A DNA stretch of 29,948 nt from a virus: the IMG/VR virus record IMGVR_UViG_3300021076_000058, positions 1 to 29,948 of that record; one strand, written 5' to 3'. Position 1 is the stretch's first letter, and each line of letters begins with the position of its first letter. Both the position numbers and the translations under genes were made by a program. Shown in pieces: positions 1 to 5,393 of the stretch. The notes beneath the pieces were generated by a model, which made no database searches, was not told where the DNA came from, and saw nothing but the letters and a program-made list of their open reading frames with translations.

Positions 1-2
1 AT

Positions 3-164
3 TGGGCACTTTTCAAGATAGAATCTGGTACTTTAGTTTTTAAAGAATGGGATGCAATTCTAGCTGATGATCCAAATTGGGGGCATCTATACGGCGACGA
101 TTGCATTAACGTAGTAGTTTCTAAATGGCGTCACAAGCAACTAGAACAGGCTCACAAGGAGTAA
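3..164 (+). CDS. C-terminal end of a hypothetical protein (5' truncated by window edge)
   Basis: The frame is open from the first bases to a TAA at 162-164 and gives about 53 residues beginning WALFKIESG and ending LEQAHKE. The start lies outside the window. The fragment is rich in Trp, Asp and Lys with no motif I recognise. Its last codons contain the AAGGAG that serves as ribosome binding site for the next gene (GTG at 168), so the two are translationally linked. That it is coding is likely from context; its function is unknown. Confidence 0.6.
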   Translation, partial: WALFKIESGTLVFKEWDAILADDPNWGHLYGDDCINVVVSKWRHKQLEQAHKE

Positions 165-167
165 GCC

Positions 168-800
168 GTGGACCCGGAAATCAATTACGGACCAAAGTTT
201 TACATAGGTGACAAGGTTAGAATTCGTGCGTCTCAGCAATTGTATTGGAAGCTAGGATTTTGCACTTATGGTGCAGAGTCGATATTCGTAAAAAATACCG
301 GGATTGATTTTATAATTGTCGCCATCAACGAGATTCCACACATCAAATTTCCAGTTGTGTTGAACTGTCACGCAGTTGGATGTGATAATCATACTACACT
401 TAATGCGGCATATGTAAATTGGGCATTAGAAGGCGACCCATCTAGTGATTTTGCTAGAAAAAGCGGTAAGTATAAAACCTACCTAGAAACTTATCCACGC
501 TGCAAATGGTGCCATGAACCGATTAGACGCCGCGAATCAGGTGAGTATAAAGGCCATTGGGAACACGAAGCTATACAAGGAAGTGTTACGTTTGGAGCAG
601 TTAATTATTGGAATTGTTCTACTAATCATACTATCGACGGTGAATGGCATGTTGCCGAGCACCCAATAGAGAAGCCTTATACTCAGAAATACATTATTCT
701 AGCAAGTAACCGGAATGAAGCAGAATACCCCATTGAAAACGAACCTCAAATGGATGTTCTGGTACTTCCTCAAGGAAGAAGGTTTAAGAATTTATCATGA
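168..800 (+). CDS. Hypothetical zinc-ribbon-like protein with LPxGRxFK C-terminal tail
   Basis: 210 aa. The GTG start is chosen because AAGGAG lies 6 nt upstream, overlapping the end of the preceding gene. The C-terminal half has a CxxCHEPI motif (YPRCKWCHEPIRR, about residue 108 on) followed by His-rich segments and another Cys (NCSTNH), suggesting a small metal-binding fold. The protein ends LPQGRRFKNLS, a tail shared with three other proteins in this window. The next gene starts at 797, a 4-nt ATGA overlap, and looks like a shorter relative of this C-terminal half (CxxCGRPI, later Cys/His, same tail). Function unknown; no signal peptide or TM segment. Confidence 0.8.
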   Translation: MDPEINYGPKFYIGDKVRIRASQQLYWKLGFCTYGAESIFVKNTGIDFIIVAINEIPHIKFPVVLNCHAVGCDNHTTLNAAYVNWALEGDPSSDFARKSGKYKTYLETYPRCKWCHEPIRRRESGEYKGHWEHEAIQGSVTFGAVNYWNCSTNHTIDGEWHVAEHPIEKPYTQKYIILASNRNEAEYPIENEPQMDVLVLPQGRRFKNLS

Positions 801-1078
801 ACTGTGCTAATTGTGGGCGACCTATTTATTGGAGTCATAATCATGAGTATTATAAACACACAGAAGATGCAGAGTTTGCCGGTTGCCATTATTATGATAA
901 AAATTTACCTTATAATGATGATAATGGCACTTATCTTTGCGCCTCATTAGAAAAACAACCTTTTACAATTGGAAAAAAGACATTTGATAAACCTATTCCC
1001 AAAACTAATAGCAAACCTATTATCGATATTGATATAATTGAAATGCCTACTGGAAGAAAGTTTAAACAAGTATCTTGA
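797..1078 (+). CDS. Small CxxC zinc-ribbon protein with MPxGRxFK C-terminal tail
   Basis: 93 aa, coupled by ATGA to the gene before it. It opens MNCANCGRPIYW, a CxxC knuckle, followed by CHYYDKN and CASL, so four cysteines could bind one zinc ion. The C-terminus EMPTGRKFKQVS repeats the tail of the upstream protein after an unrelated linker. Its TGA stop (1076-1078) lies inside the -35 hexamer TTGACA of the promoter for the next gene. Probably a paralogue of the C-terminal half of the 168-800 product. Function unknown. Confidence 0.8.
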   Translation: MNCANCGRPIYWSHNHEYYKHTEDAEFAGCHYYDKNLPYNDDNGTYLCASLEKQPFTIGKKTFDKPIPKTNSKPIIDIDIIEMPTGRKFKQVS

Positions 1079-1103
1079 CAAATCAGCGATTCTATGGTAC
1101 TAT
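1075..1103 (+). promoter_or_regulatory. sigma70-type promoter, TTGACA-17-TACTAT
   Basis: -35 TTGACA at 1075-1080, a 17-nt spacer ending ...TATGG, and -10 TACTAT at 1098-1103. The TGG before the -10 gives a TGn extended -10. The ATG of the next gene is at 1110, about where transcription should begin, so the mRNA is predicted to be leaderless. Confidence 0.8.
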
Positions 1104-1109
1104 AAGACT

Positions 1110-1292
1110 ATGACATTGTATAATGTACGTTTCGGACTAGTAGGATCGAATGAAGTAAAGGAATATCGCCTATCCAGTGACAACATGTATCGAGCAGAAC
1201 TTATAGCATTAAATTTTCTACAAGTTAAGGATAACATTACAGACCCTGTACAATATACAGCAGTAAGTATTTTAGCAATTGATGAAGAATAA
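1110..1292 (+). CDS. Hypothetical 60-aa protein, predicted leaderless
   Basis: Start placed at the ATG at 1110 (MTLYNVRFG). The frame is open further upstream, but that part merely reads through the promoter at 1075-1103. The -10 box ends 6 nt before this ATG and no Shine-Dalgarno sequence lies between. The product is a small mixed alpha/beta-looking polypeptide with an acidic C-terminus (AIDEE). No recognisable family. Confidence 0.65.
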   Translation: MTLYNVRFGLVGSNEVKEYRLSSDNMYRAELIALNFLQVKDNITDPVQYTAVSILAIDEE

Positions 1293-1294
1293 GC

Positions 1295-1323
1295 TTGACA
1301 AACAAACAAAAGTGTAGTATCAT
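1295..1323 (+). promoter_or_regulatory. sigma70-type promoter, TTGACA-17-TATCAT
   Basis: TTGACA at 1295-1300, 17-nt spacer, TATCAT at 1318-1323, starting right after the TAA of the upstream gene. The expected start near 1330 leaves a short leader carrying GAGGA before the ATG at 1346, unlike the leaderless examples nearby. It lacks the TGG before the -10. Confidence 0.7.
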
Positions 1324-1345
1324 GTAATTCAAGAAATGAGGAATT

Positions 1346-1597
1346 ATGGCTTTAGAGTTTAGTGAAGTTGAAGAAGTACCGATTCCAACACCCAAGCGTC
1401 GTGGGCGTAAGGCCGTTCTGTCTTATCCTATTGCTGGCCTTACGCCCGGTACTGACGAGTCTTTTCTCGTTGATGTAGCTCCTGAATCCGTGAAGAAGGT
1501 AAGCATGAGTATACGCACTTTTGCATATCGTCATGGAATGCGCGTTATCATTCGCCCCGCAGAGGATTGGGGTATTCGAGTTTGGAGAAAGGTGTAA
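1346..1597 (+). CDS. Hypothetical basic protein, possible DNA-binding fold
   Basis: 83 aa with a GAGGA ribosome binding site 6 nt before the ATG. The N-terminus is Pro/Lys/Arg-rich (PTPKRRGRKAV) and looks flexible. The C-terminal part (SIRTFAYRHGMRVIIR, then GIRVWRK) has the alternating basic/hydrophobic look of small phage nucleic-acid-binding domains; I infer this and recognise no named family. First gene downstream of the 1295 promoter, followed 5 nt later by the 1603 gene. Confidence 0.7.
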   Translation: MALEFSEVEEVPIPTPKRRGRKAVLSYPIAGLTPGTDESFLVDVAPESVKKVSMSIRTFAYRHGMRVIIRPAEDWGIRVWRKV

Positions 1598-1602
1598 ATA
1601 AA

Positions 1603-1866
1603 ATGGCTAATTGGATTACTATTAATGTGACTAAGACCGGGATCAAGAAGGGTACATCTAATTATGCAAGTTGCCCTATTGCTCGTGCATTGAGGGCAAA
1701 AGGTTTTAAAGACGTAGGAGTTGGCGCTGTGTACGGTTGGTTTGTATACAAAGGTATACGCAACAATGCGTACTATTATTGGCCTAAGAAAGTCACAGAA
1801 TTTATTAGAAAGTTTGATTCAAATAAACAAGTAAGTCCCTTTACGTTCAAAGTGAAGGTTTCGTAA
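1603..1866 (+). CDS. Hypothetical protein, paralogue of the 10903-11169 product
   Basis: 87 aa from the ATG at 1603 (MANWITINV), with an AAAGGTG sequence upstream. The shared pattern with the gene at 10903 is clear: NVTKTGI(K/R)KG, CPIARAL(R/K)AKGFK, a Trp/Tyr-rich centre, then (K/R)FI(R/E)(K/R)FD(S/T)NK and PFTF at the end. The two copies are 9 kb apart with different neighbours, so they arose by duplication or separate acquisition. One conserved Cys lies in CPIAR. No known function. Confidence 0.8.
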   Translation: MANWITINVTKTGIKKGTSNYASCPIARALRAKGFKDVGVGAVYGWFVYKGIRNNAYYYWPKKVTEFIRKFDSNKQVSPFTFKVKVS

Positions 1867-2005
1867 CACAAGTTAGTAAATAGTGAGTCCAAGTTTTAAC
1901 TGTTTACTGCGTGTTCTCATAGTAACTTGGGGTGGCCTACGGACTCGCGGTAGGGCCAATAACCATGCGGCATCTAGCCGAAGTGAGTACAGTTTAAAGG
2001 AGAAA
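1867..2005 (+). ncRNA. Structured intergenic RNA / 5' leader (candidate)
   Basis: Non-coding stretch that folds well on paper. GAGTCC (1885-1890) pairs with GGACTC (1941-1946) around CCAAGTT (1889-1895)/AACTTGG (1924-1930). GGCCTA (1934) pairs with TAGGGCC (1951) with one bulge as an alternative, and CGGC-ATCTA-GCCG forms a hairpin at 1968-1980. It ends in AAAGGAG in front of the ATG at 2007. It could be a regulatory leader or a small RNA. I recognise no riboswitch class. Confidence 0.4.
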
Positions 2006-2006
2006 A

Positions 2007-2402
2007 ATGGCAGACGTATACAGTTTTACCACAGTGGAAGAAGATCGATATATGGACCGGGTAGCAGAAGAAGCCGATCCTGATAAGAACTTCTTTTTTG
2101 TTAAAGAGACAAACACAGGCAACGAAAGTGCTAACCTGTATTTGCTAATCCGTGAAAACTATCTTGACGAACTATCTGAGAACTATCCTAATGAGAAGCT
2201 TGGTGGACGAACTCTTGGAGAGATTCGCTTAATGGGTCTAGAGACTACCTTTAGATTGCTAGATGGGTTCCGCGTTCTTATCATCCCTGACCTGACTAAG
2301 CAAGAGAAGAATCACTGGCTTGTTAGATTGCATAATGAAGTGCGCCGTTTGAAGAATCTAGCTGAAGGCCGCACACTTCGCGTGCAGGTTGAAAGTTTAT
2401 AA
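2007..2402 (+). CDS. Hypothetical protein, 131 aa
   Basis: Strong AAAGGAG ribosome binding site 6 nt before the ATG. Acidic N-terminus (VEEDRYMDRVAEEADPD), a middle alpha/beta part, and a basic amphipathic C-terminal helix (VRLHNEVRRLKNLAEGR). No signal peptide, TM segment or metal motif. It lies between two structured intergenic RNAs. Function not recognised. Confidence 0.8.
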   Translation: MADVYSFTTVEEDRYMDRVAEEADPDKNFFFVKETNTGNESANLYLLIRENYLDELSENYPNEKLGGRTLGEIRLMGLETTFRLLDGFRVLIIPDLTKQEKNHWLVRLHNEVRRLKNLAEGRTLRVQVESL

Positions 2403-2510
2403 TCTCTAGTCGGTAGCACCAGCAGTGCGGTGGAGCCTTATAAACTCTAATAAACGCCAGATTAGCGTACCGGGAGGGGGCAGCACCCTCACTGACTACC
2501 ATCTTCATGA
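2403..2510 (+). ncRNA. Structured intergenic RNA / 5' leader (candidate)
   Basis: Several self-complementary elements: TAGTC (2407-2411) with GACTA (2494-2498), or in competition GGTAG (2412-2416) with CTACC (2496-2500); CACC/GGTG around 2417-2432; CGC-CAGATTA-GCG near 2455-2467; and the hairpin GAGGG (2474)/CCCTC (2486). The mutually exclusive closing stems could allow switching. An AAAGGAGG site follows for the gene at 2526. Family unknown. Confidence 0.4.
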
Positions 2511-2525
2511 AAGGAGGATAAAACG

Positions 2526-2741
2526 ATGAAGTATCTATTAGTTGCGCTAGGAATTGTTGCATTAATCGTGGTAATCGCAGTTGTGATTGCACTTCCTGTC
2601 ATGTTAATTGTTAATTATCTGTTCGCTCCGGCTGTTCTTACAGCAGTGTTTGGAGTTTCACAGTTAACTTTTTGGAAAGCATTTTGGCTTGCGATTTTGA
2701 CGGGTTTGCTATTTAAATCTAGTAATACAAGCACGAAGTAA
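2526..2741 (+). CDS. Small inner-membrane protein, two TM helices
   Basis: 71 aa with a strong AAAGGAGG site. Residues 3-32 form one long hydrophobic helix and residues about 38-64 a second one containing Trp/Phe (FWKAFWLAIL). The short polar C-terminus (KSSNTSTK) suggests a helical hairpin in the host inner membrane. Topology is predicted from sequence only. Candidate roles in such phages include superinfection exclusion or membrane remodelling, but nothing here decides that. Confidence 0.75.
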   Translation: MKYLLVALGIVALIVVIAVVIALPVMLIVNYLFAPAVLTAVFGVSQLTFWKAFWLAILTGLLFKSSNTSTK

Positions 2742-2746
2742 CAGGC

Positions 2747-2829
2747 GCGGGTATGGTGAAATTGGCAAACACGGTGGATTTAAGACCCACTGCTTAGGCT
2801 TGGGGGTTCGATGCCCTCTACCCGCACCA
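2747..2829 (+). tRNA. tRNA-Leu (UAA)
   Basis: Class II tRNA with acceptor GCGGGTA/TACCCGC, a long variable arm, a GGTTCGATGCC T-arm and encoded CCA. Anticodon loop TTTAAGA gives TAA. The pair next to the loop is A-C, a mismatch. Starts 6 nt after the membrane-protein gene. Confidence 0.93.
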
Positions 2830-2847
2830 CAAAATTGAAAGGATCAT

Positions 2848-3165
2848 ATGAGCAAACCAGCAGGTTTTGAACTAGCAGGACATATCGGAGTAGACGCAGG
2901 GTTGTGCTGGATTGGCGATCCATGTTATATAATCCACTCAACTGATGATAACAGTGTTGCATTAGGTAAAGATTGGGGCGAATTCTGTGATAAAACAAGT
3001 GATGGACGTTTAGACCACGATGGCTATCAATCTTTTAATTACCCCGCAGGGCACGAAGGATTAGGCGTGGTCACATCTACAGGTTGGGGTGACGGTACTT
3101 ACCCCGTCTACGTGAAAAAGAATAAAGAAGGCCGTGTAGTTGAAGTAAGAATTAAGTTTGCTTAA
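2848..3165 (+). CDS. Conserved-type hypothetical protein (GDPCYI...GDGTYPVYV)
   Basis: 105 aa; GAAAGGATC precedes the ATG, 18 nt after the CCA of tRNA-Leu. The motifs IGVDAGLCWIGDPCYI and GWGDGTYPVYV, and the tail GRVVEVRIKF, give an all-beta look. They resemble a small family I associate with phages and bacterial accessory regions (DUF4241-like), recalled rather than tested. No signal peptide. The TAA stop directly abuts the first base of tRNA-Lys, so message and tRNA are probably cut apart by tRNA processing. Confidence 0.8.
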   Translation: MSKPAGFELAGHIGVDAGLCWIGDPCYIIHSTDDNSVALGKDWGEFCDKTSDGRLDHDGYQSFNYPAGHEGLGVVTSTGWGDGTYPVYVKKNKEGRVVEVRIKFA

Positions 3166-3242
3166 GGGATTGTCGTATAATGGTTTATTATATCGGACTT
3201 TTAATCCGACTGATGAAGGTTCAAGCCCTTCCGATCCCACCA
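3166..3242 (+). tRNA. tRNA-Lys (UUU)
   Basis: Acceptor GGGATTG/CGATCCC, anticodon stem TCGGA/TCCGA with loop CTTTTAA (TTT), T-arm AAGGTTCAAGCCCTT, encoded CCA. It starts at the base after the upstream stop codon. Confidence 0.95.
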
Positions 3243-3259
3243 CACATTAGAAAGGTTAT

Positions 3260-3508
3260 ATGAAGCGCATTATCCTAACAGCACTAGTTTTGGTACTTAG
3301 CGGTTGTAGTCAACACTCATCGCAAGACTATTATTCCAACTATTTCTATGTTACATCCACTTACTATGGCTACGTTTGTCGCATCAACGAGACTGATGTT
3401 ACCGATCACCATTTATCACTAACAGATGCAACACGAATTTGTGCAACTTTGAACAAAGATATTGCAGGTAATGAGGATATACGAGAACACGATCTTGGTA
3501 GTTACTAG
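3260..3508 (+). CDS. Small lipoprotein
   Basis: 82 aa with AAAGG before the ATG. N-terminus MKRIILTALVLVLSGC is a type II (lipoprotein) signal peptide with lipobox LSGC and Cys16 as the predicted lipidated residue. The mature part (about 66 residues) is rich in Tyr, Ser and Thr and has two further cysteines that could form a disulfide. Predicted in the host envelope, membrane-anchored. Phage lipoproteins often act in superinfection exclusion; that is only an analogy. Transcribed through tRNA-Lys. Confidence 0.8.
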   Translation: MKRIILTALVLVLSGCSQHSSQDYYSNYFYVTSTYYGYVCRINETDVTDHHLSLTDATRICATLNKDIAGNEDIREHDLGSY

Positions 3509-3590
3509 TTTTATCATGGATGGCCGTGAATAGGGCAGCGAATAAACGGACACGCCGGGTGCGTGGTTACCAGCATCCATAGCCCACTAC
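3509..3590 (+). ncRNA. Structured intergenic RNA (candidate)
   Basis: Nested complementarity: outer stem ATGGATG (3516-3522)/CATCCAT (3574-3580), inner CCGT (3524-3527)/ACGG (3546-3549), and hairpin CACGC (3551-3555)/GCGTG (3561-3565). It ends just before the -35 box at 3591, so it lies at the 3' end of the upstream transcript. There is no U-tract, so not an obvious terminator. It may protect the 3' end or be a small RNA. Confidence 0.4.
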
Positions 3591-3619
3591 TTGACAAACC
3601 AACGATCTTGTGGTACTCT
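3591..3619 (+). promoter_or_regulatory. sigma70-type promoter, TTGACA-17-TACTCT
   Basis: TTGACA at 3591-3596, 17-nt spacer ending TTGTGG (TGG extended -10), TACTCT at 3614-3619. The recombinase ATG is at 3626, 6 nt after the -10, so the mRNA should be leaderless. Confidence 0.8.
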
Positions 3620-3625
3620 ATAAAC

Positions 3626-4141
3626 ATGCAACACTTATCCCAAGACGAGATGAAGGCGCTGCTCATGGCTATTCCCAATAGTCGCCAGCGCCTGATGCTT
3701 AAAGTAGGTCTATTACATGGCCTTCGTGTTTCTGAATTAATCAATCTTAAAAAAGAGAATATCAGAGATGGATATATCAAAGTTCAACGTCTGAAGGGGT
3801 CTGAAAAGACTACTCAGCGTTTTGTTCCAGATATTGCAGAAGAGTTAAACGCTCTTTATATCGCGGCTAAACCCAACGAACGCCTGTTTCCTATGACTCG
3901 TAGCGGGGTTTACAAGCTTATGCAGCGTGCCGGACAGCGTGCAGGTATTCCTGTTCACAAGCTGCATCCTCACATCTTAAAACATACTTGTGCCATGAAC
4001 CTTATCAAGACATTAGGCATTCATGAAGTACAGGAATATCTAGGGCATCGTTCTCTTAGCTCGACTGGTGAGTATCTTAACCCGGACGAAGAAGAGGTAT
4101 CGATTAAAGCCAGTGCCGCTCTGTCGGGAGTTCTTGTATGA
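3626..4141 (+). CDS. Minimal tyrosine recombinase (catalytic domain only)
   Basis: 171 aa from the ATG at 3626; more upstream starts would lie in the promoter. It is a phage-integrase/XerC-type catalytic domain with almost no N-terminal core-binding domain (usual enzymes are about 300 aa). Visible residues: Arg34 in GLRVSEL, Lys in KGSEKT, HPHILKHT in place of the usual HxLRHT (so the second catalytic Arg is Lys), LGHRSLS, and Tyr150 in GEYL as nucleophile. It probably cuts and rejoins DNA, perhaps resolving genome multimers; no attachment site or repressor is visible, so lysogeny is not supported. Coupled by ATGA to the PRTase gene. Confidence 0.85.
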   Translation: MQHLSQDEMKALLMAIPNSRQRLMLKVGLLHGLRVSELINLKKENIRDGYIKVQRLKGSEKTTQRFVPDIAEELNALYIAAKPNERLFPMTRSGVYKLMQRAGQRAGIPVHKLHPHILKHTCAMNLIKTLGIHEVQEYLGHRSLSSTGEYLNPDEEEVSIKASAALSGVLV

Positions 4142-4620
4142 TTAAAAATTATGACAAATATATGGGTTGCGCCCCCATTACAAAGTTTTTAGTAGCACCT
4201 GAACGTGATAAACATGTTAAAGCAGCCATTAAAGTTTTGGAGAAATTTAAAAAACAATTCGATACGATTGCATTTTGCGGTATGTCAGGAGCCTTAATAG
4301 CTCCACAAATTGCCGCTCATCTTAAAAAAGAATTAATAATGGTTCGCAAAAAGGGCGATAAACGCCATTCTTATCATAGTGTAGAAGGTTATGCAGATGT
4401 TAAAAAATACATTATTGTAGATGATTTTATAGATGAAGGTAAGACGGCCAAGCACATTCAACGCATGATTTTTGATAACGTTAATCAAGATGCTAAATGT
4501 TTAGGCTTGTTACCTGTGCAAGAATTAGCAGGAACTGGATCGGGCTACCAAAAAACCGAACTAGAAACATATATTATCCTAGAAGCATGTAAAGTAAAGG
4601 ATAAAAAGAAAAAAGGTTGA
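4138..4620 (+). CDS. Phosphoribosyltransferase-like protein
   Basis: 160 aa, start overlapping the recombinase stop (ATGA). Type I PRTase signature: YIIVDDFIDEGKTA with the acidic pair Asp95-Asp96 and the EGKTA phosphate loop that binds PRPP. The upstream FCGMSGAL is the PPi-loop region. PRTases of this fold act in nucleotide salvage or other base transfer; the base specificity cannot be read here. C-terminus is Lys-rich (KDKKKKG). The TGA stop lies in the -35 box TTGACT of the next promoter. Confidence 0.85.
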   Translation: MIKNYDKYMGCAPITKFLVAPERDKHVKAAIKVLEKFKKQFDTIAFCGMSGALIAPQIAAHLKKELIMVRKKGDKRHSYHSVEGYADVKKYIIVDDFIDEGKTAKHIQRMIFDNVNQDAKCLGLLPVQELAGTGSGYQKTELETYIILEACKVKDKKKKG

Positions 4621-4645
4621 CTTTCAAAGAAAGCTATGGTATAAT
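4617..4645 (+). promoter_or_regulatory. sigma70-type promoter, TTGACT-17-TATAAT
   Basis: TTGACT at 4617-4622 overlaps the PRTase stop. 17-nt spacer ending CTATGG (TGG extended -10), consensus TATAAT at 4640-4645, ATG of the next gene at 4652, again 6 nt after the -10 (leaderless). Confidence 0.85.
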
Positions 4646-4651
4646 GTACAT

Positions 4652-4915
4652 ATGAAGCGTTATAATAAACAGAAACCACATTTCGTTCAAGGAATTATTC
4701 TCACCACTACAATCAATAGCGCACCTAATAGTGTCCGTGCAGGTGAGAGCGCCTTTAAAGCTAGGATTCCGTTCTACAACAATCCTTATAAAGAGAACCC
4801 CGGCAAGTCCGGCTGGATTCGTGGATTCAAACGTGCAGAACGCGAATTCTTTGAGGCTCAAAAACGAAGCCAGAAGATTCTTGAAGCGGTTGGCTTTGAG
4901 GAAGTTGAGGCATAA
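4652..4915 (+). CDS. RMF-like (ribosome modulation factor-like) protein
   Basis: 87 aa. Residues about 29-65 fit the RMF pattern: GESAFKARIP then NPY, spacer, SGWIRGFKRAEREF (RMF: G-x2-A-x3-G, CPY, SxWLGGWREAM). In bacteria RMF binds the 30S near the anti-Shine-Dalgarno and silences ribosomes by dimerisation; a phage copy might slow host translation or protect ribosomes. A leaderless mRNA, as predicted here, needs no anti-SD contact, which would suit such a protein. Family assignment is by eye; the known relatives are short, so matching is delicate. Confidence 0.6.
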   Translation: MKRYNKQKPHFVQGIILTTTINSAPNSVRAGESAFKARIPFYNNPYKENPGKSGWIRGFKRAEREFFEAQKRSQKILEAVGFEEVEA

Positions 4916-4916
4916 T

Positions 4917-5144
4917 ATGGCCGATAATGTTTATACACGTCCCATGCCGGACTATGGCGATGTTTTCACTGTTGAAGAGTTTAAAGAATGCGTAAGAACA
5001 GGCGCATTTATTGATTATGACGGTAGCGCACATCCTGCCAAACTCATTGATGGAAAAATCATGTTATCGCATGAGTATATCAAACCTTCACGCATTCATG
5101 AACTCTCTGAGGATGCAACACACATAGCATGGTTTAACCGTTAA
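4917..5144 (+). CDS. Hypothetical acidic protein, 75 aa
   Basis: Start at the ATG at 4917 (MADNVYTRPM), 1 nt after the upstream TAA, with TTGAGG as ribosome binding site. The product has VFTVEEFKECVRTGAFIDYDG followed by a beta-rich part and ends HIAWFNR. No motif identifies a family. Neighbour of the RMF-like gene and probably co-transcribed from the 4617 promoter. Confidence 0.75.
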   Translation: MADNVYTRPMPDYGDVFTVEEFKECVRTGAFIDYDGSAHPAKLIDGKIMLSHEYIKPSRIHELSEDATHIAWFNR

Positions 5145-5153
5145 AAGGAAAAA

Positions 5154-5387
5154 ATGATTAAAGCAAAGAAAGAACGTAAGAAATTCTTACCTTTACCCGA
5201 AGGTATAGAAGTCGGCGGCTTAGTTCGATACTATCGACGTGGATGGCATATAGGGCATTTGCGCCAAGTCCAAGGCAACAAAGTTGCCGTCATGCCAATA
5301 GGCTATATCGGAACAGACACGCAAAATGATAATAAAGAGAAGAGAGGGAAGTGGATTCCCATTACCAGTATTGAAAAAGTACTTTAG
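5154..5387 (+). CDS. Hypothetical small basic protein, possibly SH3-like
   Basis: 77 aa; AAAAGGAAAAA leads into the ATG. A basic N-terminus (IKAKKERKKF) is followed by a likely small beta-barrel: VGGLVRYYRRGWHIGHL, NKVAVMPIG, GKWIPITSIEKV. The Gly/Trp/Val pattern is like nucleic-acid- or ribosome-binding barrels, an inference only. Its TTTAG stop is 4 nt before the next coding region. Confidence 0.75.
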   Translation: MIKAKKERKKFLPLPEGIEVGGLVRYYRRGWHIGHLRQVQGNKVAVMPIGYIGTDTQNDNKEKRGKWIPITSIEKVL

Positions 5388-5393
5388 GAATTG

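Noticed and set aside
1883-2083. 66-codon frame over the structured leader and the 2007 gene start
   Set aside because: Composition is odd (many Arg/Ser), there is no ribosome binding site, and the 2007 gene in another frame is convincing.
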